The notes under the pieces: generated by a model
The model's input: the letters and a program-made list of their open reading frames with translations, nothing else
What the model was told of the DNA's origin: nothing
Database searches by the model: none
Source: Mesorhizobium sp. Root102
Lineage (GTDB): Bacteria > Pseudomonadota > Alphaproteobacteria > Rhizobiales > Rhizobiaceae
Assembly: GCF_001425625.1 (NCBI RefSeq)
Contig: NZ_LMCP01000025.1
Span: 1 to 47,683, forward strand
Length of the DNA: 47,683 bases
Reading direction: 5' to 3'
Translations under genes and position numbers: made by a program
Shown: positions 25,965 through 33,787 of the stretch, piece by piece
Layout: every line of letters starts with the position of its first letter
Position numbering within the stretch: position 1 is the first letter of the stretch

Positions 25965-26018
25965 TGTCGCAAGTTATGTCGCAAGGACAATTACCACTTG
26001 CGACAAAGACATGCGACA
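25965..26018. promoter_or_regulatory. TGTCGCA repeat array, candidate res site
   Basis: TGTCGCAAG occurs at 25965-25973 and 25977-25985, its inverse CTTGCGACA at 25997-26005, and TGCGACA at 26012-26018. That is two direct copies facing two inverted copies, starting 15 bases upstream of the resolvase start. This is the expected place for a resolvase recombination and operator site. Confidence 0.6.
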
Positions 26019-26019
26019 C

Positions 26020-26043
26020 AAAAAACCCCCTGATTTTCAGGGG
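26020..26043 (-). terminator. Leftward intrinsic terminator
   Basis: CCCCTGA (26027-26033) pairs with TCAGGGG (26037-26043) over a 3-base loop. Read leftward it is followed by six T's (26025-26020). It would end transcripts of the decayed hydrolase region before the resolvase promoter. Confidence 0.75.
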
Positions 26044-26109
26044 ACGGCCGATCTGCGACGCAACAACGATCTGCCGAAGAAGCTGCGCGAAATGGTTGGA
26101 ACCAAGACA

Positions 26110-26435
26110 TCCGCCTCCCTTGTGCGGTTCTACTATTTTGGGCAACGACCAAATTGTAGATGGGCATCACTGCTAGCCCTTGTCCCCCGATCCCAACGCG
26201 AAATAGGCATCCGCCGCCCCGAACGGACCACCAGATGGTGCAGTCCACAAAAGATAGCCATATCCCAATCGGCCATGATCGTTTCGCGAGTAGGCCGTGG
26301 TAGCTTCCTTGAACCATGAGACTGGAACAACCTGCTTTCCGAGCCACTGGCCCCCATTGAGGAACACCAAGCCGAAGCGCGCGAGATCGTGAACGGACAG
26401 GCGAAATGTATGTGCCGGATGGTCCGACGATGAAA
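26110..26435 (-). pseudogene. Serine hydrolase (beta-lactamase family) fragment, frameshifted
   Basis: Leftward, HPAHTFRLSVHDLARFGLVF, then NGGQWLGKQVVPVSWFKEAT, then GYGYLLWTAP and AYFALGSGDKG match the C-terminal half of class-C beta-lactamase-like serine hydrolases. The match stops at about 26173 and continues in another frame as GQGLAVMPIYNLVVAQNSRT, so there is a frameshift. The N-terminal catalytic SxxK half is absent. Sequence from 26440 to 26800 is open in places (FAEWRGIAEQMDVRSEIEL) but not recognised. I see no working gene between 26044 and 26806. Confidence 0.7.
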
Positions 26436-26806
26436 CTTGGCGTGGATCCTCGGCCATTGTTGGCCTCGATGCTCGGCCGCTGCGCCTGGCGCTCGGCCCG
26501 GGTTGCTCGCGCGTTGTCCGGACGTAGCTCGATCTCGCTCCGGACGTCCATTTGCTCCGCAATCCCGCGCCACTCGGCAAAGTCACGCGTGTAATCGAGC
26601 GTCGTTTCCTTCACGCCCGACCATACTGGCCTTGGCCTGACCGCATGTTCTCAGATGGTCTCGACGCTGAACGGAAAGCTCATCATCAAAAGCGCTCATG
26701 GTATCGGCACAACCGTGCAGGTTAGAATACCACTGGCCTCCGCCGCAGCCGGTTTTTGGCAATCGTTCCGCAGGTACGGGCGAACAAAGGAACACTCGTG
26801 GGGCGG

Positions 26807-27334
26807 CTAGGTGTCGGCTCTGCCAGGCGGGATCTTTTCGGAAAAGAGGAAGGTCGCTGGATCAAGTTTCAACGCCTTGGCGATCGCGGCGATCGTGTCC
26901 ACGCTGATGTTGCCGCTCGCCCGTTCCAGTTTCATGTATGTCGCCTCCGCCACGCCGATGAGCTCAGCCATCTCATACCGGTGCAAAGTACGTCGTTGTC
27001 GCTCAATATCGATGATGTGGGCCAGCCGCTTGCGGATCGCATTGTCGTCCAACCGATGCGCCCACTCCGGAACTTTCTTGCCGCCGGCGAGCAGTAATGC
27101 AAAAGACAGTTGCAAGCCGTTTGCCATGATCTGCAGCGTCGTCAATGTGACATTATTTTTCTGACGCACAGTCTGAATGTAGGTTCGGTAGGCGAGTTTT
27201 TCGCCGTCGGCGGTCCGAAACAGCTCGGCCATATGCATATGGGATAGGCCGCGTTTGGCTCTCTCCCGCTCAAGCGTCACAGCAATGTTGGCGCGCAACG
27301 GGTTGTTGACCAGGCCCGCGTCGTCTCGCTTCAT
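26807..27334 (-). CDS. XRE-like regulator with tandem HTH domains
   Basis: A 175-residue protein with two similar halves. The first is NIAVTLERERAKRGLSHMHM, ending LQIMANGLQLSFALLL. The second is RKRLAHIIDIERQRRTLHRY, then EMAELIGVAEATYMKLERAS, ending ALKLDPATFLF. The second half is a clear Cro/CI-type HTH; the first looks like a diverged copy. An alternative GTG at 27352 is possible. It diverges from the TrbM-like ORF over a short gap with a palindrome, so it probably controls itself and that gene. Confidence 0.72.
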   Translation of the reverse strand: MKRDDAGLVNNPLRANIAVTLERERAKRGLSHMHMAELFRTADGEKLAYRTYIQTVRQKNNVTLTTLQIMANGLQLSFALLLAGGKKVPEWAHRLDDNAIRKRLAHIIDIERQRRTLHRYEMAELIGVAEATYMKLERASGNISVDTIAAIAKALKLDPATFLFSEKIPPGRADT

Positions 27335-27385
27335 AAATCGATGTAGTCGCACAAACCTGCCTTTTCGATCTGTCCTTTTTTGCGC

Positions 27386-27415
27386 GGATCATCCATAGTA
27401 AACTATCAAAATCCG
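27386..27415. promoter_or_regulatory. Nested palindrome in the divergent XRE/TrbM promoter
   Basis: ATAGT-AA-ACTAT (27395-27406) sits inside an outer CGGAT (27386-27390) / ATCCG (27411-27415) pair, all within the 97-bp divergent gap. This suits binding by the tandem-HTH regulator. Confidence 0.5.
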
Positions 27416-27431
27416 TAGCGAGGAAAAGGCT

Positions 27432-28406
27432 ATGACCATACTCAAATTCCTTTTGGCGAGTGCCGTCGCCATCGCGGGCGCCGCAGCTCTTCCATCCCAA
27501 TCAAAAGCGTCGGAATGGGGATGTCAGGTCCTCCTATGTCTGTCAGGCGACTGGCAAGGCACCCCCTCGTGCCACCCGCCAATTTACAAGTTGATTGCTG
27601 CGATGGAAGCCCCGGGTTTTAATTGGCCGACCTGTCCGCAAGCCAACTCCAGCGCGGCGAGATTTGAGAAGTATGAGGATTGTCCGTCTGGCTGGCAAGC
27701 AGTTGGCAGCTCCGAATCCGATCGGCCGGGCTTAGGTCAGGAACGGAACAGCTGCCGTATCGCGGCCGATAGGCTCTCGTTGCCCGTCGTTCTCAAAAAC
27801 AGCGGCCTCGGCGGGCATCATGGAGACGGATTACGTCAGGTCCAAATCGAAATCGACGGTAAGATGGTGACGGCAAAATTCCAGACCGCGGGGAACGATC
27901 GAGGGCATTCGAGTCCCTATGAGGGTCACAATTCAGGGAGGTTTGTAGTGTTCAAGGCGCTTCTCCTGTCCACTGTGATTATGAACACGGGCGCAGCATT
28001 GGCAGCGGCTGGTCAGAGCGACAGGCCGCGATCAAGCGTGGACAATCCTATGTGGCCCGCTTCATTGAAATGGGACTGCAAGACCGCTGCCAAAATTGTA
28101 TGCGAGCGTGATGGCAGTTGCTCGGTGGCTGAGGACCGCACTGGATTTGTGCTGAACTACGGCAGCAACGAAGCTGAGTTCGCGGCCAGCAATGTCAGGA
28201 TCAAACGCCACTATCAACAGACCGTGGAGGGAAGCCCTTTGCAGCAGGAAGTTAAGGTCGAACTGGCCGACAATCGCGTTCTTTGGCTGACGGCCGTGGA
28301 TGCCAGCCGCACTTATTCGCAAGCGTGGGTCGGGGCACTGAGCGAGCTGAAGGGTGGCGCGGTACTGATGGAATCCGAGGGAGTCTATTGCATGCCGCAC
28401 AAGTGA
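27432..28406 (+). CDS. TrbM-like protein fused in frame to a second exported protein
   Basis: A 324-residue frame with two parts. Residues 1-165 have a signal peptide (ILKFLLASAVAIAGAAALPS) and the TrbM-type core (WGCQVLLCLSGDWQGTPSCH, PPIYKLIAAME, then YEDCPSGW). From about residue 173 a second signal-peptide-like stretch begins (VFKALLLSTVIMNTGAALAA), leading into a ~130-residue cysteine-containing domain (WDCKTAAKIVCERDGSCSV). GTG 27948, preceded by AGGGAGG, would be a proper start for the second part. Either two genes have lost the stop between them or there is an internal start. TrbM is an accessory mating protein; its trb partners are not in the window. Confidence 0.6.
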   Translation: MTILKFLLASAVAIAGAAALPSQSKASEWGCQVLLCLSGDWQGTPSCHPPIYKLIAAMEAPGFNWPTCPQANSSAARFEKYEDCPSGWQAVGSSESDRPGLGQERNSCRIAADRLSLPVVLKNSGLGGHHGDGLRQVQIEIDGKMVTAKFQTAGNDRGHSSPYEGHNSGRFVVFKALLLSTVIMNTGAALAAAGQSDRPRSSVDNPMWPASLKWDCKTAAKIVCERDGSCSVAEDRTGFVLNYGSNEAEFAASNVRIKRHYQQTVEGSPLQQEVKVELADNRVLWLTAVDASRTYSQAWVGALSELKGGAVLMESEGVYCMPHK

Positions 28407-28851
28407 GTGCGCCAAGAGGGGAGGCGAGCGAAGGCCGATATGGTCTGACTTGGGACGCGGCGATTCAGAAGAGTTCAGAGTCTTCAGCCCAGTTTCAATC
28501 AGGCGGTGAGGTGATGTTTATTAACATTGATCTGTCGAACCTGAGAGTTAGAGAGTGAACATTACTGATGCAGCACTGACTGGTGTGCATCGATTACAAT
28601 CAGCAAAATCTTGCAATAATCGCCATTAAGACTTTAGAATATTAGGAAATATTACCTTTGATTGATGAAAGTCGAATAATTGGCAGACTGGAATTTGTTG
28701 GAACTTATTCGCGACCCTTTGATTGCGCGGACGAATGATTAAACAGGCGGGAAATGCGGCTTCAACGCCGCTTGAGACGAGAGCGTTCCTAAACTCACAC
28801 ATTGTCGGATTGCTCGCTCGATTACCCAGCTGCAAACTTCAACCAGGCGCT
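28407..28851. other. AT-rich gene-free stretch
   Basis: No gene was found. The segment 28521-28706 is one copy of a diverged repeat listed separately. A 14-codon frame at 28513-28557 has a plausible ribosome site but is probably incidental. The stretch lies between convergent genes (the TrbM fusion and gabD), so it is not an obvious promoter. Confidence 0.45.
28521..28706. repeat. Diverged ~180-bp repeat, copy A
   Basis: This is collinear with 45972-46143. Shared blocks in order: TTAACAT, ATCTGTCGAACC, CATTACTG, ACTTTA-AATAT, TGAAAGTCG, TAAT and GGAACTT, with similar spacing. Both copies are AT-rich and lie in gene-free gaps just beyond the 3' ends of leftward genes. Confidence 0.6.
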
Positions 28852-30399
28852 TCAGATGCCGCCCATGCAGAGGTATTTCATTTCGAGGTAGTCCTCGAGC
28901 CCGTGGCGCGAACCCTCCCGCCCGATGCCGGACTGCTTCATCCCGCCGAAGGGTGCGGCTTCCGACGACATGCGTCCGGTGTTGATGCCCACCATGCCAT
29001 ATTCCAGGGCCTCGGCCACACGCCACACACGCTGCAGGTTCGAGGCATAAAAGTAGGCGGCCAGGCCGTAGATCGTGTCATTTGCCTCGTGCACGACCTG
29101 ATCCGCATCGTCGAAGCGAATGGTTGGGGCCAGCGGCCCGAATGTCTCCTCCTGCGCAATCGTCATCTCGCTGGAGACTTGAGTGAGGACCGTCGGTTGG
29201 AAAAACGTGCCGTCCTTGCCAATGCGTTTGCCCCCGCATCGAATTGTACCGCCTTTGGCGACGGCATCGGCGATATGTGATTCGATCTTGGTGAGCGCCT
29301 GCCTGTCGATCAGCGGGCCAATGGCGACACCTGGATTGAAACCGTCACCCACCTGAAGCTGGCGAACCCGTTCCACGAATTTTTCGACAAATTCATCGTG
29401 AACGCCCGATTGGACGTAAAGGCGGTTCGCGGAAACGCAGGTCTGGCCGGCGTTGCGGAACTTGGCCTGGATCGCACCGTCGACCGCCGCATCGACGTCT
29501 GCATCGTCGAAGACGATGAAAGGCGCATTGCCGCCGAGTTCGAGGCTGACCTTCTTGATCTGGTCCGAGCAATGGCGCATGAGAAGCCGTCCAACCTCGG
29601 TCGAGCCGGTGAAGCTTATCTTGCGGACCTTGGGGTTTGTGCAGAGTTCGCGTCCAACGGCATCGCCCTCGGACGCGTAGATCAGGTTGACCACGCCTTC
29701 GGGAAAGCCAGCCTGATGCGCAAGGGCGAACATTGCACCGGCAACCAGCGGCGTCTGTTCAGCGGGTTTCAGCACGATCGTGCAGCCCGCCGCCAAGGCC
29801 GGCGAGATCTTGCGCGCCACCATGGAAGCCGGGAAATTCCATGGCGTAATCGTGCCGACGACGCCGATCGGCTGCTTGATCACCAGCAAGCGACGGTCTG
29901 TCGATGGCGCGGAGATGGTCTCGCCATAGATGCGATTGGCCTCTTCAGCGTACCATTGCAGGTAGGCAGCCGCATGCGACACTTCCGATTTGGCCTCGGC
30001 AACGGGTTTGCCCATTTCAGCGGTCAATATCGCGGCAAGGTCATCAGCGTGGTCGATAATCAGCTGATGCCAACGCCACAGAACGTCGCTGCGTTCACGG
30101 GCCGTCAACGCCGCCCATCCAGGCTGCGCACGACAGGCTTTGTCGACCGCAGCCCGCGTCTCCTCGACGCCCATGTCGGGAAGCTCCGCCAGCACTTCGC
30201 CCGTCGATGGGTTGAGGACCTCAAATGTGCGCTCACTGACTAGTTTGCCAAGCGCCGGCAGACGGTCAAGGCTGCCAAACAGGTCAGGAGATTTGAGGTG
30301 GCGGATCAAAGGTGGCAGCAGCGGCAATGTCGATTTCCCAAAAGGTTCTTGGCCTGTCCGGCCCGGTGGACATCTACAGCGCACGTGTGGCTTTTGCAT
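28852..30399 (-). CDS. gabD: NAD(P)-dependent succinate-semialdehyde dehydrogenase
   Basis: A 515-residue aldehyde dehydrogenase oxidising succinate semialdehyde to succinate in the GABA shunt. Markers: TPWNFPASMVARKISPALAA, FTGSTEVGRLLM, catalytic Glu in SLELGGNAPFIVF, catalytic Cys in NAGQTCVSANR, late ETFGPLAP, and the C-terminal GGMKQSGIGREGS. The GabD-like tail and overall match favour this over other aldehyde dehydrogenases. ATG 30399 has a ribosome site (GAGGTGG) and gives about 30 extra N-terminal residues; a TTG at 30309 would give the usual length. It stands alone, not in a gab operon. Confidence 0.85.
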   Translation of the reverse strand: MQKPHVRCRCPPGRTGQEPFGKSTLPLLPPLIRHLKSPDLFGSLDRLPALGKLVSERTFEVLNPSTGEVLAELPDMGVEETRAAVDKACRAQPGWAALTARERSDVLWRWHQLIIDHADDLAAILTAEMGKPVAEAKSEVSHAAAYLQWYAEEANRIYGETISAPSTDRRLLVIKQPIGVVGTITPWNFPASMVARKISPALAAGCTIVLKPAEQTPLVAGAMFALAHQAGFPEGVVNLIYASEGDAVGRELCTNPKVRKISFTGSTEVGRLLMRHCSDQIKKVSLELGGNAPFIVFDDADVDAAVDGAIQAKFRNAGQTCVSANRLYVQSGVHDEFVEKFVERVRQLQVGDGFNPGVAIGPLIDRQALTKIESHIADAVAKGGTIRCGGKRIGKDGTFFQPTVLTQVSSEMTIAQEETFGPLAPTIRFDDADQVVHEANDTIYGLAAYFYASNLQRVWRVAEALEYGMVGINTGRMSSEAAPFGGMKQSGIGREGSRHGLEDYLEMKYLCMGGI

Positions 30400-30799
30400 A
30401 GGACCACCTCTCACGAAAAGTCGTGCATTCCTGGGCTGGGTGAACCGGGCGCGGGAAAGGCCGGCGGCCAGCTTCCGTCGATATTGGCGAGGCCCCAACC
30501 TCCGATAGCGGCGGCGTCCACAGCGCCCATTTGCCCAAGTGATCAACGTCTCGTCGCCCCGGCTGGCAGCGCTTGCGTTATAGCCCGTCCGTCTCGGGTA
30601 TCGCATCGGGGCCGTAAGGCGTGTCATAACGTGAGCCCAGCGGGGGATGCTGGACGGTACATGAGGAGTTACAGCCGCCGGTCAAACGGAGCCTTGCAAA
30701 TTTCTCGTTTTTGCTGAGCCGAACGCAGAAGTTTCGGTTATGAATCGGGCCTGGCCAGAGGGCCTGCCCACATTGCAATGGTGACAAGGGAAAACGCAT

Positions 30800-31012
30800 A
30801 TGGCGACTGGAACGGTAAAATGGTTCAACAGCACCAAGGGATTTGGATTTATCCAGCCCGACAATGGCGGTCAGGATGTTTTTGTCCACATTTCCGCCGT
30901 TGAACGAGCGGGTCTCTCGACCCTCGCTGATGGCCAGAAGATCAACTACGAAATCGAACAGGACCGCCGCACCGGCAAGTCCTCGGCTGGCAGCCTCAGC
31001 AAAGCTGGCTGA
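30800..31012 (+). CDS. CspA-family cold-shock protein
   Basis: A 70-residue cold-shock domain protein. MATGTVKWFNSTKGFGFIQP carries RNP1 and DVFVHISAVERAG carries RNP2. It would bind single-stranded RNA/DNA and keep mRNAs unfolded. It has a long upstream untranslated region (no gene from 30628 to 30799), as is usual for csp genes. Confidence 0.95.
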   Translation: MATGTVKWFNSTKGFGFIQPDNGGQDVFVHISAVERAGLSTLADGQKINYEIEQDRRTGKSSAGSLSKAG

Positions 31013-31174
31013 ATTTTCTCCCGCCTGCTGGCAACAGCGGGTCGACGCGATAGGTCCATGGTGGCCTCGCCGCGTGATAAGGGCGGGCGAGCACAGGCCT
31101 CGACCGCACGGCTTGAGCAGCGGACTGATGCAAGCCCAGGCGAAGTCCTGGGGGAGCCAAGCTGATTGAAAGGG

Positions 31175-31198
31175 AAGGCGGGTAGACCCCGCCTTTTC
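31175..31198 (+). terminator. Intrinsic terminator downstream of the cold-shock gene
   Basis: AAGGCGGG (31175-31182) pairs with CCCGCCTT (31188-31195), followed by TT. It lies about 160 bases beyond the csp stop, so the transcript would have a long 3' region without a recognisable gene. Confidence 0.7.
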
Positions 31199-31267
31199 AT
31201 ATTCCGGACAGATGCAGATTATGCCGATGGCACTGCGCGCCCCCAGAACAAAGCTCGATTGCTGAAA

Positions 31268-31738
31268 TCAAGCTGCGACCTTCTTGCGGGTCCGCTTTGC
31301 CGGCTGTGGCGGCGTTTCCGGCTCTTTCGGTTTGCGGCCAAGACCCATCGTCTTAGCCAATGCCGAGCGCGAAGCGGCGTAGTTCGGCGCGACCATCGGA
31401 TAATCCGCCGACAGACCCCATTTGACGCGATAATTGTCTGGTGTCAGCCCATAGTGGGTCGACAGATGGCGCTTGAGCGATTTGAATTTTTTTCCGTCCT
31501 CAAGGCAGATGATGTGGTCCGGTGTCACCGACTTCCTGATCGATACGGCAGGCTTGAGAACCTCCGGTTCTTCCGCCGAAAGACTGGCGCCGGCCGTGCC
31601 CTTAAGTGCCGCGTGCACCTGGCCGATCAGGGCAGGAAGTTCACCGACCGGGACCGGATTGTTGGAGACGTATGCTGAGACGACATCGGCGGTGAGCTCG
31701 ATGAGGACGTCGATGTTGTTGTCGGTTTCTTCTGTCAT
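31268..31738 (-). CDS. MucR/Ros-family transcriptional regulator
   Basis: A 156-residue MucR/Ros protein. The N-terminal helical part VLIELTADVVSAYVSNNPVP is followed by the single-Cys zinc-finger-like DNA-binding region (ICLEDGKKFKSLKRHLSTHY), then GLTPDNYRVKWGLSADYPMV and APNYAASRSALAKTMGLGR. MucR-type proteins act as H-NS-like silencers of exopolysaccharide, motility and symbiosis genes in rhizobia. A basic tail (RTRKKVAA) follows. Shine-Dalgarno GGAGAG precedes ATG 31738. An island copy may silence island genes; this is inference. Confidence 0.92.
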   Translation of the reverse strand: MTEETDNNIDVLIELTADVVSAYVSNNPVPVGELPALIGQVHAALKGTAGASLSAEEPEVLKPAVSIRKSVTPDHIICLEDGKKFKSLKRHLSTHYGLTPDNYRVKWGLSADYPMVAPNYAASRSALAKTMGLGRKPKEPETPPQPAKRTRKKVAA

Positions 31739-32294
31739 GAAACTCTCCGGGTGGCTTAAAAGACAGTCGGCGAAGGGTCGCTACATAGTGGCGGTTGCCG
31801 CTGAAAGCAATAAAGCCAGGGCAAGACTGTTGCGATGCTCGTCCTGCACTGCGGTCAATAGCGACGCTCCTGCCGTGTTGCGTGTATTGATCCGACTGCG
31901 GTTGACGCATCCATGCTGGATGTGATGAGGAAGCGATCTTGAAACGCTCCCAAGCCTGTTCTCGATCTCTTCTATGCTGAAGATCGGACTCGATCATTCG
32001 GAGAACTCCGGTCCGGTACGCTCGACAATGGCTACCTCTGCGAGCAGGCCGCCTGTGAAGCAGCAAAATCAAACTCGCCGGTGGAGGCAGTGTTCTTCCG
32101 TTACTCTCCAACGATCTGGTCGAGACCGGAAACGATCGCGCCGAGCACCCCGGGCGCCAAGGCGCGTGCTCCGGGGAGGGGTCAGGTGCCCAGCATCAAA
32201 GAGCCGGCGGCTGGCGCGTTCAGCTTCGTCCTCGACGAGACTTCGTCCCGAAAAGCAGCGCCGCGACCTTGATGGAAAGGAAAGGGGAGGGAAG
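31739..32294. other. Gene-free stretch upstream of mucR
   Basis: This holds the mucR promoter side. Frames that are open here show no family. A GC-rich inverted pair (CCCCGG near 32147 with CCGGGG near 32172) is present. From 32277 a strong purine-rich ribosome site introduces the small ORF at 32295. Confidence 0.4.
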
Positions 32295-32366
32295 ATGGCT
32301 ACCGCTTGTGCTGTTGCAGCATCCGCACCGACCGCGTTTCACAACCGAAAAACCCGCCACTCTTGA
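32295..32366 (+). CDS. 23-residue small ORF ending in a terminator
   Basis: Reads M-A-T-A-C-A-V-A-A-S then APTAFHNRKTRHS and stop. GGGGAGGGAAG lies directly before the ATG, an unusually good ribosome site for this region. The last five codons and the stop lie inside the left arm of an intrinsic terminator (32353-32389). It could be a small protein or a leader peptide whose translation affects the hairpin. No regulated gene follows closely. No family is recognised. Confidence 0.4.
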   Translation: MATACAVAASAPTAFHNRKTRHS

Positions 32367-32389
32367 GGGCAAGAGCGGCGGGCTTTTTT
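32353..32389 (+). terminator. Intrinsic terminator overlapping the small ORF
   Basis: A 13-base stem with one mismatch (CCCGCC-A-CTCTTG, 32353-32365, with CAAGAG-C-GGCGGG, 32370-32382) over the loop AGGG. A C and six T's follow (32383-32389). Confidence 0.88.
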
Positions 32390-32654
32390 GCAGAGCTACT
32401 CGAACTGAATACGCGTTCCCACTGACATTAGCTGTGGATAATTAAAGCAGCATTAACGTGCAAGATCGGGCCATCTAAATCGATCCGAATGCAAGATGCG
32501 GCCCGCTCCGGGCCAGAGCCGCTGTCGCCGTCAAATCCATAACGCGCCAGCTGTCAGTACCCAGCGCTTGACGTTACGTAAGGTCTCGTGTTTTTCGCTG
32601 TGCGGGGAACGACTTCCAGTCTCGGTTCCAGGGCGACGAAAATGAGGGGCAGCG

Positions 32655-32834
32655 ATGGTGGCTGGCGAACCAAACGACGTGCGCGTTAAGCGTTGCGGTG
32701 GGGGATGGGTCGTTCATATTGTGGAGGACGGCAAACTAACAGTTCATCGGTTTAAGACACAGTGTCCCGCCGAGAATTTCGCCGATGGCCAACGAGAAAG
32801 GCTCGGCCTTGCCAGCAGGCCACCAACCAATTGA
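32655..32834 (+). CDS. 59-residue hypothetical protein
   Basis: Starts at ATG 32655 with GAGGGG upstream. It reads as a compact beta-type protein: DVRVKRCGGGWVVHIVEDG, then KLTVHRFKTQCPAENFADGQ, ending in RPPTN. The regular strand-turn-strand pattern and ribosome site suggest a real small gene, but no family is recognised. It may pair with the next small ORF, ten bases downstream. The gap before it (32390-32654) shows nothing else. Confidence 0.45.
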   Translation: MVAGEPNDVRVKRCGGGWVVHIVEDGKLTVHRFKTQCPAENFADGQRERLGLASRPPTN

Positions 32835-32843
32835 CGAACGCTG

Positions 32844-33023
32844 ATGCCTGCACCGGATTTTGGGGGAGACGTTGGATGGCTGGCGTGCCTTTGGCGCCGG
32901 CGGAAAAACACATCAGCCGCAAGGCGATTTGCCAAGCTGCTTATGGCTGATCATCCAGCGGCTAAGATCACGAAAAACCAGGTCGTCGAGGACTTGGCCG
33001 TGGCGCTCGAAAAAGCAGCATGA
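32844..33023 (+). CDS. 59-residue hypothetical ORF
   Basis: Runs from ATG 32844, nine bases after the previous small ORF, to a TGA at 33021. The C-terminal half, LLMADHPAAKITKNQVVEDL then AVALEKAA, is a plausible amphipathic helix pair; the N-terminal half is Arg-rich and less convincing, so the true start may be the later ATG in ADHP. No family is recognised. From 33024 to 33277 I see no supported gene. Confidence 0.3.
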   Translation: MPAPDFGGDVGWLACLWRRRKNTSAARRFAKLLMADHPAAKITKNQVVEDLAVALEKAA

Positions 33024-33277
33024 ATTTGCAAGCCGCCACCGCAAGTAACCTGAGGCAGAGGTCAAACACGCAAATTCACATTAGGGCCGCGTCGTTGTTA
33101 GCGCATCATGGAGACGCCGGACATTGCGCCATCTCACGAAAGCCCGCGGTGCCGAAAGCGCGTCGGGCATCCTCCTTTCGAAGCTGGAGTGTCAGCAGCT
33201 CCGTGAGGTTAAGGTCCTCTCTTCAGCGCTGATCGAGCTGCCACGGGTCGGAGAGGCTTTCACATATACGGCGCAAG

Positions 33278-33730
33278 TCATGCTCCGGAGACCAGGGAAG
33301 GAATGGCCAAAGCCTCATTCGCCTCGTCAAGGATGGAGAAACTGTAACGGCCATGCGCGTCAAGATCGACGGAGTAGCTCAGGCGGTCGAGTATGTGGTT
33401 GTCCTGGTCGAATGTGACGATCCGCGGCTTCAGCGAGGTGATATGCGCTTCATCCAGGTAGATGGAGTTGCAGACAATGATCTGGTCGTCTGGCTGGCAG
33501 GTGCGGGCCGCGGCGCCGTTGAGGATGCAGCAACGTGAGCCACGCTCGCCCAGAATGACATAGGTCGAAATCCGCGCACCGGAATTCTTGTTCCATATCT
33601 CCACGAATTCCATGGGCAGGATCCCTGCTGCTTCGCAGTGGTCGGGATCGAGCGTTATCGAGCCGTGGTAGTTGAGGTTCGCTTCGGTGACGTAGATGCC
33701 GTGCAGCTTGCCGGCGACGAGTTTCCGCAT
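33278..33730 (-). CDS. panD: Aspartate 1-decarboxylase
   Basis: A 150-residue pyruvoyl enzyme converting aspartate to beta-alanine for pantothenate. The start MRKLVAGKLHGIYVTEANL is followed by the self-cleavage site YHGSITLD (Gly-Ser at about 24-25), with Tyr in YVILGERGS and the NGAAARTCQPDD loop. The ~25-residue C-terminal extension ending in PSLVSGA is normal for this group. It lies 57 bases after bioZ in the same direction, so it may be the last gene of the biotin transcript. PanB/PanC are encoded 10 kb away on the other strand. Confidence 0.93.
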   Translation of the reverse strand: MRKLVAGKLHGIYVTEANLNYHGSITLDPDHCEAAGILPMEFVEIWNKNSGARISTYVILGERGSRCCILNGAAARTCQPDDQIIVCNSIYLDEAHITSLKPRIVTFDQDNHILDRLSYSVDLDAHGRYSFSILDEANEALAIPSLVSGA

Positions 33731-33787
33731 TGGTTCTGTTGCCCCTATTCATCATCAAAGGTCAATCTTGGAATCCGGACCGCGCCA

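Noticed and set aside
28588..28601. A nod-box-like CATCGATTACAATC
   Set aside because: Only the end of a nod box is matched and with a gap; the other conserved parts are absent and no nod-type gene follows.
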